Part shown: positions 1 to 10,383 of the stretch, piece after piece
Layout of the letters: every line of letters starts with the position of its first letter
How positions within the stretch are numbered: the first letter of the stretch is position 1
Assembly: GCF_932526225.1 (NCBI RefSeq)
Contig: NC_064042.1
Location: 1,099,001-1,163,000, forward strand
Source: Nematostella vectensis
Taxonomy: Eukaryota; Cnidaria; Anthozoa; Actiniaria; Edwardsiidae
Reading direction: 5' to 3'
DNA: 64,000 bases
Notes under the pieces: generated by a model
What the model was told of the DNA's origin: nothing
Seen by the model: the letters and a program-made list of their open reading frames with translations, nothing else
The model's database searches: none
Program-made: the position numbers and the translations under genes

Positions 1-50
1 CTGACTGACTGACCGAACAGCCACCTGACTGACTGGCTGACTGACGCACT
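1..50. repeat. CTGA-rich simple repeat
   Basis: Degenerate tandem CTGA/CTGACTGA units open the window. The repeat may continue to the left of the window. No gene is seen here. Confidence 0.6.
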
Positions 51-79
51 CACATTCAGAGAGACAAGAGCCTTAAGGC

Positions 80-345
80 AGGTTTCCATATGAGTGCACC
101 GATTGCAATACGATCGCAGACGATTGTGTACGATTATATGGAAACTCACCCAGCGATTGTGTACGATTATATGGTACCTTGCGCAGTCATCGTGTGCGAT
201 CATATGGAACTCACTCTGCGATCGTGTACGGTTATATGGAACCTCGCCCAGTCATCGTGTTTGATCATATGAAACTTACCCGACCGAAATGCGATCATAT
301 GGACAAATTAGCTGCGACCGCGTGTGATGAGTGCGATCACATGGA
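80..345. repeat. 33-bp degenerate minisatellite
   Basis: About seven to eight diverged copies of a roughly 33-bp unit built around CGATTGTGTACGATTATATG. Because 33 is divisible by three the array is open in more than one frame, giving an 11-residue peptide repeat. This is a by-product of the period and no gene is proposed. Confidence 0.65.
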
Positions 346-904
346 AACCAGTCTTTATAACCTTATCAAGCTTTTTTCTGTGTATCGCTGCACTGGCCGT
401 AACAGGCCTCGAAACACTGGGGAGAGGGAGGGACCGCCACGCTCCCTCTGGACATTTATTTATAATTTTAGAAAAATGGGGTGGACTAACCCCTCCCCCG
501 CCCGCCCCACGACGTTACGGCCCTTTTCAAGGCTTATCTCTGTGAGGAACCCTGCTTTTAAGGACATTCGAAATTCGCTTAGGAAGAGAGGATACCTCAA
601 ATAAGGTTAACCTCATATTCAGTGAGAATAGTTGGATTTGATAAGGTTCAGAACATCTAGTATGAAAATAGGGTCTTACGTAAACGAACATTCATGCACG
701 ATAATCTTGTTATACTATTTTTACTTTTATTTAGTACTCACAGCACATAGAGTGTAAAAATAAATTAATGAACGTGAACGAAGTCACGTTGAATGGTCAT
801 AATCATAAGGCTAGCGCGTCCATTTTCAAATAGGGAGGCATGCAATTATATGAAAATATTCAAGAATACAATAATATTCAAGAAGGCTAAAGTATGACTT
901 TTGG

Positions 905-1150
905 AGGGTACATAGGTCACAATTTCATCGTAATAAGAAGCTCACCAAGCCCCGTGTTAACACTGATAGATTTCTCAACGCCTTTGCTAATCGGCTTGCA
1001 TTCAGATATAATCTAGCCTTAGCAAGTGAGCCTTAAAGTTGTAACTGCAAGTTGTCTGTTTTTGTATTTCTGTACTTGTAAAGTAGTGTGTAAAGTAAAG
1101 CGCTCCTAGAAATGTATTTTTTCTAGTAAGAATAAAGATTATTATTATTA
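905..1150 (+). mobile_element. LINE 3' end: RT C-terminus and TTA tail
   Basis: An open stretch up to a TAA at about 1034 reads as the extreme C-terminus of a LINE-type polyprotein (…KPRVNTDRFLNAFANRLAF…). It is followed by about 110 bp of 3' UTR, an AATAAA and a short ATT tail near 1130-1150. The 5' part of the element is absent, as is usual for 5'-truncated non-LTR copies. The family was judged by memory of similar C-termini, so it is tentative. From 351 to 904 nothing else is recognised. Confidence 0.4.
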
Positions 1151-1312
1151 GTTTTTGCATATTCAAATATTTTCATTTATATTTTCACATTTCAATTCAA
1201 CTTATTTTGCTTAGGTCTATCGGAAAATCGCGGAAATAAATTGACCTGGTTTTTACGAAATATAGCAGATAGCATTATATGTGAATAGTTTCAAGAAAAA
1301 ACGGTATTCTTA

Positions 1313-1546
1313 AAATCACGAAATTTTGACGTCACGATTGAGCCTAATAAGGTAGATAATTGAATTAATGCTTCAACAATATTAACTCATAACAAATTAT
1401 TCTCCAAAGAAGAGGACATCTGTTGTGCTAGTCCGCGTAACGCCTCTGTTTTCATTTATTATTCCTAAGTATTCTTCATATTTTTACTCAAGCTATCTAG
1501 AATGCGATGTTGACAAAGTGCATAACTGACTAGCTGGATCTTTATA
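1313..1546 (+). repeat. Dispersed repeat, copy A
   Basis: About 235 bp that recurs, diverged, at 9118-9373. Shared blocks include AATAAGGTAGATAATTG, AACGCCTCTGTTTTCATT and TATTCTTCATATTTTTACTC. No coding capacity is seen. It is probably a non-autonomous mobile element of unknown class, and terminal repeats were not resolved by eye. Confidence 0.7.
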
Positions 1547-2744
1547 GCGGAGCCAGCGCGGCCGTAGGTCGCGCGCGGAGCTCCATAGGTATAGAAATAT
1601 GGTATAACTATGAGACTTGGTTTTGTGGTCATTGCGCGGGTACCCTGTGGTGTCACTCGCCAGTCAGTCAGCCGCGCAACTCCCAGGCCCCACTCGGCCC
1701 CGTAATGGCGGCTAAATACAAGCACGGAGCAAGGGAAAAGGTTCTTGTCATGCGATGATTATTTCTTTTTGCCTCAAATTTTGTGACTTAAGGATAAAGT
1801 CAACTAGAGAAGATCAACTGACATTCATTCACGCCAAGATTTATGTAAGGATATGTCTGGTTTTAGCTAGTAAATTTAAAAGCGAACACAACCACAAGAA
1901 AGCGACAAAAATGATGCAAGGTGAGTTTCGGACGACGATTTGTATTGTCTTAAGGATATGACAGTTATTGGGCTTTTTGTTGTCCTTTTTGTTTGCTTTG
2001 AGAATGCGAGTACTTAACTTAGTAATCAAATTATTTGAGCATAACTCCTTTTGTTTTGACATTCTTTGTTCTATCTATGTTCTTGATTGTGTTGAAATAT
2101 TTCATAAAGGCTAACCAATATCGTGTTGCATTTGTCATATACTGCTAAAGAAGACCCTTTCTTGTCTTTATATCCTGTGCTCTTAGTCCTAAGAAGATAC
2201 ATATCCTTAGAAGATACAGCAACTTTTAAAACTTACAAGAGAAATTTTCCTTACCGAGTATAAAAAAATCAACCCCTATTGCCAATATGTATTGTTGTTA
2301 TTGTCTGCATCTTGCATCTCATGTGTTTATTTTTTTTTCAAATAGTTGTGGAAATTAGTCAGATTATAAATGTCTTGATGAAAATATTGTTTTGAAAGAA
2401 ATGTCACTCTTTTATGAACCAGGGACTAAGATGAATGCTAAAGACTGGAAGACATTAGAATTGAAAACCATGTCTTGAAAGATAACAGTAGGGAGTTATT
2501 ATTCACTAGTCATTTGATACCCCCACACCCATGGTCTCAGGAAAGGGTGGGGGATTAGACGTTAATAGAAGCCTGTTTCCAAGTTAAGAGTAAAAAACAG
2601 TCAATACCACCACCCCCTTGAAATATTCTGGTTAAAAAGTAATATAAAATCCCACATTACCCCTGACTTCCCCAGGACCATAAGGGAGGGGGCTCAAATA
2701 ACTAGGGCATTACCACATGATTTAGCAGTACACACTCAATAGGT
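1547..2744. other. No gene recognised
   Basis: AT-rich sequence. Short open frames on both strands lack recognisable domains or convincing splice sites. Confidence 0.5.
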
Positions 2745-4060
2745 TTTTTAGAACAAGATACTTATATTATAGTAAACTAAAAACAAACTTTTGCTTTTTA
2801 AATAATAAATCTGTAAAGAAAACAGTTTTCTATCAACCTAAAGATAATGGGAAAGGGGATATTTTAGGAAAGTACTGAATATAATTATCACATTATTGTT
2901 ATTTTATTTTATTTTGAAACATTTAAAAAAGAGTAATATTTCTTCCTTTTCCTTGTTGACTATTTTTATGCAATTGATGCTCTTTGCTATTTCCCCTTTA
3001 CACCAAAAATAAATTAATGAACAGATTTGATTTTTGAATTAGAAATTTTCATTTAGTACTTTCACTTATATCTTCTTTTTAGGATTTCCTTTTTAATTCT
3101 CTTTCCCATTACATTTATTTTAGAGGTTTATATTTATTTCATTGGAATGGTTGGATCCAGGGTTTCTAAAAACACCAAAATATAATGCATTACTGGATGT
3201 ATATTTGTAGATATTAATTCCCATGGGGATGGGAAATCACCTCTAAAAATGGTAGATTAAAACTTCAGTATTGCATCTTATCTAAAATTGTGTCTAACGC
3301 TATATTCTATCTTTGAAATCCTGTTTCATCCATTACTTGTTCTTTGCAAAGACAAAGCTTGTCAGAATGTAGGTTTACAAATGTTTATTAATGGAATTTT
3401 TATTAAGGGGAAGGGTTTTTTGGGGCAAGATACTTAAACTTTATAACACTAGCAACAACCTTGTTCTTTTTCAATAATAGAATTCTGTTCACATAGCTTG
3501 GATAGCATAGACATGGCCTCTTTAGAGGCCTGTGGTGGTGAAAGGGTTAAGATGATGGGAAAGGGGAAATGTCAAGAAATGCTCAATCAAATTATTTTTA
3601 TTACTGTTATATTTTTTTTCAACAAACCTTTCAAGTTGAGTCAATTCCCTTTATATCTCCTTTCCCGTCAACTATTTTTTGTCAATCGATATTCTTTGCT
3701 TCCTCTCTACCCCAAACATAGATCAATGAAAGGCTTTGGTTTAAAATTAGAAGTCACCAACAACAAGGCCACTATATGGTTAAGAGTGGGTGCACCAATA
3801 TGTAATGCATGAAAGGAGATATATTTTTGGATTTTAATTTCCAGACATTTTTCTGCAATATTCGGTTTAATAAAGGAGAGAATCGCCACTAAATCAATAC
3901 ATAAAAATCACAGTATGGCATCTAAACAGTCTAAATATATTATTTTAAATCTGTGGAATGCTGTTACATCCATGACATATTCTGCACAAGGGCAAAGCTT
4001 GTCGGAGTATTGTTTTGATTAAAAAAAATATTCATAATGGAACTTTATGATGGGACATAA
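2745..4060. repeat. Ancient tandem duplication, about 0.65 kb per copy
   Basis: Two diverged copies lie head to tail, about 2745-3420 and 3420-4060. Matching landmarks occur in the same order: CAAGATACTTA at 2755/3427, ATGGGAAAGGGG near 2848/3555, an ATAATGCAT/GTAATGCAT block near 3182/3801, and CAAAGCTTGTC near 3353/3993. Spacing drifts between roughly 620 and 705 bp through indels. No coding function is visible, and the short ORFs inside are not conserved between the copies. Confidence 0.6.
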
Positions 4061-4593
4061 GAATTTACCATTAGACTCTTGACAGCCATATTCACACCAG
4101 GAATTGTGTTTGTTAACTTTGATATACTGCATAATTTAAATTATTGAATAAGGCCTGGATCCATTTGGTTGGTACAATAAATAAATCTCAGTAAAGAGCA
4201 GGATCCTAGATCCCCCAAAAATACCTCAATCAGTCAACACAGAAGGTGTTCAATGCTGGCTCCGCTTTTAGGCAGTGCCTAAATCTATATATTTTTTTAT
4301 ATTTTCCTATCTATCCATACCTGTCAACCTCCGAAAATGTCAAGGCTTAAGAATTTTTTGGGGGGAGAGGTGGGGAATATTATTTGTTTTGGGGGGAGGG
4401 GTAGGTTTAACCTTGCAGGCGTTTGTTGTATAGAAAGCTCTCACGAACAAATCCACTTATAGATCTCACGAGGGTGTTAGATTAATTGTGTTACACGAGG
4501 GAATTATTGTTTCAAATATTTTTATAGAAAATAGGCAAAAATGACGACTTTCTGTAGAATAATTTTTCTGAAGCGATAAAAATGTGTCTAGAA

Positions 4594-4639
4594 TAACAAT
4601 AACAATAATAATAATAATAATAATAATAACAACAACAAC

Positions 4640-4685
<46 letters not shown>

Positions 4686-4790
4686 TTATAAAATTGATAA
4701 CAATAAGATTTAACAATAAGAGTTTAAAATAGTAAAAAATAGTAATATAACAATAGTATATAATAAAACTATAATAATAATAATAATAAT
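4594..4790. repeat. (AAT)n / (TAA)n microsatellite
   Basis: Long runs of AAT with AAC interruptions (4594-4690) and a second short run (4768-4790). It sits immediately 3' of the minus-strand retroelement at 5013-8402. It may be that element's tail, or a (TAA)n target as known for Dong elements of the R4 clade. The 530 bp to its left hold nothing recognisable. Confidence 0.85.
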
Positions 4791-4799
4791 TTTTTTTTA

Positions 4800-7700
4800 A
4801 TCTTTATTAACAATAATTATAAAATCTAATAATCTATGTACAATTCTCTACAATCACATTTTTTTAATTAAAAATTTTTGGTTAAAGACTGGTGAATTCA
4901 ATAATAATGATAACAATGTGTAAAAATAATTTAAAAGCAAAAAACTAATTCTAAAAGTATGGAGTGTTAAAATATCGAAAAAACTAAAAACTATAAAGTA
5001 CATTAATCTTATTCAACCCGAGCTTTCAGAGTTGGCAATTTTAAAGTCAATGTTCTTCAAACCGAATCTGTAATTTCTTGCCCTTGACCCTCTGAGGCAG
5101 ACAAGCGCAGAACGGAGAAGGGCGAAGGAGACTCTGGCCCTTATAAAGCTTATAGCGTCACTATATCGTTCCCCCTTCTTAACAGCTAGCAGCTCGGCGA
5201 GGCGACTGTGAAAACGCAGACATTCTTTACCCATCCCACCAGTGCTTGTAAATACTAAAGGCGTAAAGGTTCCTTGTTCAACTTCGAGAACTCTTCGCGA
5301 GTATAATCTTTTCTTCTAGTTCTCATGATTGCGATAAATCTGGTGTAGTTCTAAGTCCCTATAAGAGCCAGCATTAGGGTGACAGACCCTGACATCAAAG
5401 AACGCTGCTCTTTGTGGTTCCCAGAAACCCCGCGCGTGTATATCTAGTCTTGCATCTGGGGCAGTATTAGATCCCCTTCCGAGTCGTTCCCCTGTGATAT
5501 CTTGCAGGACAGGCTCGATCTTTACATCATTGCAGACCATATCAAGAAGATCCGCTTCCAGATCCCTTAATTCGTTATGGCGCTGGGAAATGAATCCTCC
5601 TCGCTTACAGATCATCGCATGATTTACTGTGAACTTGTCCCCGCACATGCAAGTAGTGGGGATATCGTTTATAGGCCAATCATAGCGTAGTTTGATGGCA
5701 TCGCGAAATTCCCCCTTGTTTAGGTTGTAGCCCATCTCACGGAGGGGGAGCACTGTGAGCCACACTGAAGATCCCTTTTCTGCGGCAAGAGCTAGTGCGC
5801 GGTGGATGTTCCGCGGAGCCTCGTCCCTAATGCCATCTGCTCTCTCCTTAAGTACCTCAGCCCTCTCGCTTTTTACAGCTTGCTGTAGTGACTTCACAAC
5901 AGAATCGTCAGGCAACTGATGACTTTGAACTACTATCTGTTGGACAAGTGGGGCGGTAGCTTTAACAGAAGATGATAGCTCTATATCTGCTTCAAGACAT
6001 GGATTTGTCATGCTTAGACCCCCTAGACGGACGGGTAGTGCAAGAACGTCTCTCTCAAGCGGACTGCACCTATGGTCAGTGATTGCGGGAATGAGTACAT
6101 TCGATATCGCGTTCTCAAGCGGCTCCAGTAAATCCTGAATGTCTGACAGAGTCCTTAGAAAGTAAGTATAGCGATGTTTCAGGCCGAAGGTATATGCAGC
6201 ATTGCATGCCTGTGGTTGCGAGAGGGTAAACTCTGCTAGCTTTGTAACCTCGCCTACCTATTTGTCCACTTTTTCATTGACGTATTCTTCTAGATAATCC
6301 CGTGATCCTATAAATGCACCGAGATGTTTTTGTCCCTGCACTGTCACATTGACAGCCGTACCACTGAATACTTCCCTGGCACTTGCCTCCTTATCAGCCT
6401 TCGAGATGATCCAACACTTTTTGGCGTTCGGGAAATACCCAAAGCTCGGGCCAAGGGTGTTAATGTTATCCCACCACTTCTTTATTTCCAGTATAGAGCC
6501 GGCTCCGCAGGCATCATCGGCAAACCAGCACTGTTTGGTACTGGATGCCGCCTGAGAACTTGTGATCAGCGGTTGCATGCTTAAAGCGTAGGTGGCCATA
6601 GCAAGCGGGTCGCCTTGCGTTGTACCTTCGGCAGAAATTATCTCTTTGCCTCCAGTGATAAACAAGCGCGCCGAATTCCTGTAAGTATTGATGGCGTAGA
6701 TTGCTATTATCGGAAGTGCAGTTGCTCTATTGAGCACATTAAATGCGTTGGAAGCATCGATAAGAATGACAGCGTCGGTGTCGTCCGCTTCAAAGATGGT
6801 GCGCATTCCGTGTATAGCGGCTTCGCTTCCAGAGTTCTGACCAGCGCACAATTGGAGAGAGCTACTTGCATCGACCACGTCTCCCTTAGCAACGTTCATA
6901 ACACACTTTCCAATGATCCTTCGCACCACCTCGCCAGCCCCAATGGGTCTCGGCGCACCTTCGCCTTTATCAAGGGGGATCAAACGACTAGCAACCAGTG
7001 GCTCTATTGTTTCGGGGTCGAAATATTTCGTACATAGTGACTTAGTCATTGCATCGCACAGTTTTGTGGCGGATCGCTTAAATGACTTACAAGCCAGAAT
7101 ACGCCTGAAGCCGTTAGCATCAACTCCACAAGGCCCCCCTGATCCCTTTGTTCCCAGCGCTGCTTGCCTGACCATCTCCCCATTAATCTCTGAGTAAACT
7201 GATTCTTGCACCTCATCGTCAATTGGACTGAAAAGAAGCGAGCCCAACTTTGCAGGCTGTGGATCCGGATGTTTCGCTTTAAATTGGTCCATGAGGTCAT
7301 CCGTAAGATCCAGCACTCCCCCTGTTGATGTTTCTCCGAGAAAGCGAAGAGCCGAATTGATCTGACCTTCGAGTACTAGCTTTGCAAAGACTTTTGACCT
7401 TTCGGGTGAATCTGATGTTTTAAGCTTTCCAATACGCCCTTGAAGAATTTTACCTTCACGCAGTAGCTTGCAAATTTCGCCTGCCTTCCAAAGCGCAAGA
7501 CGCTTTGAGAGAGCTTCCTGATGGTCCTTTGCTTTTGACTTAGGGCTTGGCTTTTAGAGGGCTACGGCCAAGAAAACAAAAGCTGCCTTTAGCGACACAT
7601 GATGGTTTTCAGAGCCGGCATTCCAATCATTGATATGCGAGGTGACTTGATCAATAAACTCCCTTCCAATTTTTCCATACGGCACCAGAAATACGTTCTT

Positions 7701-8480
7701 TTTCCACGTAACGATCTCATTGTACGCGTCTGTAACGACCGAAGTCGGTATAACTATTGCACTCCCACCATTCCTCGTGTTCCAGGTGATCATAGATGGC
7801 TTGTTTACAACATTATGCTCTGGTAAACACCCCGGTGCACTCCCATTGTCTTGCTCGTTCTACTCCGTCTGCCCTGAATATTGTACCTCTCGCGGGATTT
7901 CTGAATTGTTATCAATAGCGCTGGATATATGCAAATCATTTCTTGTTGGCTGTTGAGAATTAGCATGTTCCGATTCATCGCTTTCTGACGCTTGCTTATC
8001 GATATTCGATAAATCTTTGTTGAAAAAATTATTAGTATTAGGGGCAAGCTGGGTTCCACTTTCAATGATAGATTCCTGAATTTCAGTTGTTGTTGAATTA
8101 CTCGAAGAGATGTCAATTGACCGTTCCTGATTTTTCTCTAGTCTTGACGCCTGGTCCCGTAAATTTTGCGCTTTTAAACCAAGATGTTCGTACCCTTTCG
8201 CGTTCCATAGATCCTTCATAACCTCTATGTATCCCTTTTTTCTGCCGTTCTCATTTACCGGCGCTCTGTCCGATGATGTTAGCTCCTGGGCCTTTCTTTT
8301 ACATTCGAGGACGTCCACATTCATTTTATCTGTCCACTTAACCTTTGCTTTTCTTGACATCTTAGTTGCAGCACTCTTCTCACCACGCGACTCGTCCGCC
8401 ATTCCCGAACTATTTTTCGTATGGCGATAGCAGAGCTAGAGGGGGCTAAGACCACTGAATGCTCGCATGTCCTCGTGCGA
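4800..8480 (-). mobile_element. Non-LTR retrotransposon with restriction-like endonuclease
   Basis: A near-complete element on the minus strand. A single coding frame of 1,130 codons (8402 to 5013) is followed by about 200 bp of 3' UTR and a (TTA)n tract on the element's strand. An N-terminal Myb/SANT-like block, a central RT and a C-terminal zinc motif plus PD…D/FFDV nuclease match the order in R2/R4-type early non-LTR elements. The 5' boundary is not resolved and no target-site duplication was found by eye. Four in-frame stops make this copy inactive unless they are bypassed. Copy-to-copy comparison would settle the clade. Confidence 0.75.
5013..8402 (-). pseudogene. Myb-RT-RLE retrotransposon polyprotein, four in-frame stops
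   Basis: The frame starts at ATG 8402 (MADESRGEKS…) and runs to TAG 5013 with no frameshift. It is cut by TAG at 7860-7862, TAA at 7554-7556, TAG at 6258-6260 and TAG at 5316-5318. Codons 18-90 form a Trp- and Lys-rich Myb/SANT-like block (KVKWTDKMN…), probably DNA-binding. The RT spans about codons 420-690, with [12 protein letters not shown], the metal-binding LIDASNAFN (about 547), TTQGDPLAM and the catalytic WFADDA (about 626). A C-x-C-x7-H-x3-C zinc motif lies at 918-932, followed by RHNELRD. The PDARLDI and FFDVRV motifs at about 982-1006 fit a restriction-like PD-(D/E)xK endonuclease. Domain identities come from motif recognition. This is one gene with nonsense damage rather than several small ORFs. 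Confidence 0.8.
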
Positions 8481-8576
8481 ATGCATATTAGACTTTTCTT
8501 TTCCTTTTTATCCGTTCATATAAAAACATTAACATTCAATACCATGAAACAAACAATTTTCATCTAGGGTAAAGTA

Positions 8577-9013
8577 GAAAAACCATCAAATACATCGCAA
8601 AACATAATACTGTGCGCCATTCAAGCATTCTGACTAGTTTCTAGGCGTTCTCAGAACTAAATCATCTATATGTTCTGGTATTTAAGGGGAAATTAAGCAT
8701 TTTAGGTCCTCGTTTTGACGCATCCGATATCTTCTGGTTCGTTACGGCCTTTTTCACCTGCACCAATTCCAATAGGGGATTTATTCCAAAAGTGTTGGGT
8801 AGATTTGGCAAGTAAAATTTCCATCGAAGATTGCAATAAAGATCTTTAATTTTAGTAAAGTGGTTCTACTGAATGTGTGTTATGTGTGAAATTTTATAAA
8901 TTCACCATTGATTTTTCGCCTAGGATGTGCTAACACAATGAAGCCCTGTATACGCATTTTGCTAGTTGCTTTGTTGCTATGGAAACATGCAAGTCGCGAG
9001 GACTGTAGTAGTG
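8577..9013 (+). repeat. Duplicated segment copy 1 (signal-peptide exon)
   Basis: About 435 bp that recurs at 9646-10071 with high identity, mostly substitutions and one small block difference before the GTGGTTCTACT stretch. The duplication carries the candidate first exon described at 8938. The two copies diverge abruptly after the GAGGACTG(T/C)AG(T/C)AGTGA stretch. Confidence 0.85.
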
Positions 9014-9117
9014 ACATCTTCACGCTAGGCTACAAATTAGACGGTCACGTGGTCGAGACCAGGATCACAACCAAAAACAATTGTCCGACCGAATTGTCGT
9101 CTCAGCAATGTCTGTTA
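8938..9117 (+). pseudogene. Signal peptide plus partial PAN/apple-like exon, truncated
   Basis: ATG 8938 opens MKPCIRILLVALLLWKHAS, a good secretory signal peptide. It continues DCSSDIFTLGYKLDGHVVET…CPTELSSQQC, which resembles the start of an anthozoan PAN/apple domain (paired Cys, a GxxLxGHV core). At about 9118 the reading runs into dispersed repeat copy B, so the domain is cut short and ends at a TAA at 9141. It is probably the old 5' exon of the discoidin gene at 11191-12050. The PAN assignment is by eye and tentative. Whether any transcript uses this exon is unknown. Confidence 0.45.
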
Positions 9118-9373
9118 AAATCACGCATTTTTTTACATTAAGATTAAGTTTAATAAGGTAGATAATTGGAATAATGCTTTTATATAAACAACAATAGTAA
9201 CTCATAACCAATTATTCTCCGAACAAGTGGACGTTGTTGTGCTAGGCCGCACAACGCCTCTGTTTTCATTCATAATGTACAGGCTTATTCCTAAGTATTC
9301 TTCATATTTTTACTCAAGCTATCTTAAATGCGATATTGACAAAGTTCATGACGGACTAGCTGGGTCTCTTGGT
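9118..9373 (+). repeat. Dispersed repeat, copy B
   Basis: Diverged second copy of the repeat at 1313-1546, in the same orientation. Its left edge coincides with the loss of the PAN-like reading frame, which suggests that its insertion disrupted the exon at 8938. Confidence 0.7.
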
Positions 9374-9645
9374 CTCTGTCGTCTTCATATTTTTTAAAAG
9401 GCAAGTCATTTTCCTATCTATCCAACACTTACTTAAGTTACTTAAAATGAGAGTCCTATTCAGTAGGTTGTCAAAAGCTAAGATGGTAGGAAATGCTTTT
9501 AAAAAATGTTAAAAATACTCACACTCTGTTTATTAAACGGTTTATCGGACAGAAATACATTTCTTTGAAATGTGATTTTTTTAACAAGAAAGCAACCTGC
9601 CACACTTTTGAAGTTGAGAAATGTGGCTAGAATAATAAAGGAGAA

Positions 9646-10071
9646 AAACCATCAAATACATAGCAAAACATAATACTGTGCGCCATTCAAGCATTCTGAC
9701 TAGTTTCTAGGCGTTCTCAGAACAAAATTATCTATATGTTCTGATATTTAAGGGGAAATTAAGCATTTTAGGTCCTCGTTTTGACGCATCCGATATCTTC
9801 TGGTTCGTTACGGCCTTTGTCACCTGCACCAATTCCAATAGGGGATTTATTTCAAAAGTGTTGGGTAGATTTGTCAAGTAAAGTTTTCATCGAAGATTGC
9901 AATATTTAATTCTAGGCCTGTGGTTCTACTGGATGTGTGTTATGTGTGAAATTTTATAAATTCACCATTGATTTTTCGCCTAGGATGTGCTAACACAATG
10001 AAGCCCTGTATACGCATTTTGCTTGTTGCTTTGTTGCTATGGAAACATGCAAGTGGCGAGGACTGCAGCAG
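9646..10071 (+). repeat. Duplicated segment copy 2 (signal-peptide exon)
   Basis: Second copy of 8577-9013. It begins at the AAACCATCAAATACAT block and carries an intact signal-peptide start at ATG 9998 (MKPCIRILLVALLLWKHAS, then GEDCSSD). The reading frame then enters the inverted repeat at 10071 and stops soon after. This copy is nearer to the discoidin exons and could supply their signal peptide if a donor site exists, but I found no donor that clearly gives the required phase. Confidence 0.8.
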
Positions 10072-10154
10072 TGATGCCAATTGTGCGGATCACGCATGCG
10101 ACGGAGTTTTAGACTAGCAAAGATCGCATGCGTGATCCGCACAATTGGCATCAC
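10071..10154. repeat. Perfect 31-bp inverted repeat (hairpin)
   Basis: Arms 10071-10101 and 10124-10154 are perfectly complementary over 31 bp around a 22-nt loop (10102-10123). The left arm begins exactly where duplicated copy 2 departs from copy 1. As RNA it would form a long hairpin. As DNA it could be a cruciform or the scar of a fold-back repair or insertion event. Confidence 0.95.
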
Positions 10155-10230
10155 GCTAGCCCGGTCGCAGCTCTAGATCCCACATGGATCTAAGCTGTGG
10201 TTTTAAAGCACTTCGTTCGAGTCGAAGTCG
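10155..10230 (+). ncRNA. tRNA-like fold (possible SINE head)
   Basis: TAGCCCGGTCGC at 10157-10168 is a weak pol III A-box match. TAGATCC/GGATCTA (about 10173-10191) forms an anticodon-like stem. CTTCG-TTCGAGT-CGAAG (10211-10227) is a five-pair stem with a 7-nt TTCGAGT loop, as in a tRNA T arm and B box. The A-to-B spacing is longer than in a normal tRNA and no acceptor stem closes. It is therefore not a tRNA gene, but it fits a tRNA-derived SINE head immediately 5' of the hammerhead. Moderate to low certainty. Confidence 0.35.
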
Positions 10231-10271
10231 CCCTGCAGTTTTTTTGCCGATGAAGTTTAACTGAGGCAAAC

Positions 10272-10328
10272 CGGCTATGCCATGCTGACGAGTCCTAACA
10301 AGGACGAAACAGCTGTCCATGGTTGCCG
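10272..10328 (+). ncRNA. Type I hammerhead ribozyme
   Basis: All conserved core positions are present: CUGACGA at 10285-10291, GAAA at 10306-10309, and U10316 C10317 at the predicted cleavage site (cut after 10317). Stem I is CGGC…CCAUG (10272-10284) with CAUGG…GCCG (10318-10328), enclosing an internal loop UAUG/UU suited to the loop-loop contact. Stem II is GUCCU/AGGAC with an AACA loop. Stem III is only A-U and C-G around AGCU; the octamer ACAGCUGU is self-complementary, so a dimer could extend it. Such short stem III type I hammerheads are known from Penelope-like retroelements and metazoan retrozymes. Only one motif is found here, so a tandem retrozyme is not shown. Confidence 0.85.
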
Positions 10329-10383
10329 AACTGCACGGGTAATAGACTGTGCTAGCGTCCCGTCTTGGCCCGACTGGTGCCAA

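Noticed and set aside
6324-7197. Several plus-strand frames of 60-140 codons
   Set aside because: They are antisense shadows of the retroelement RT.
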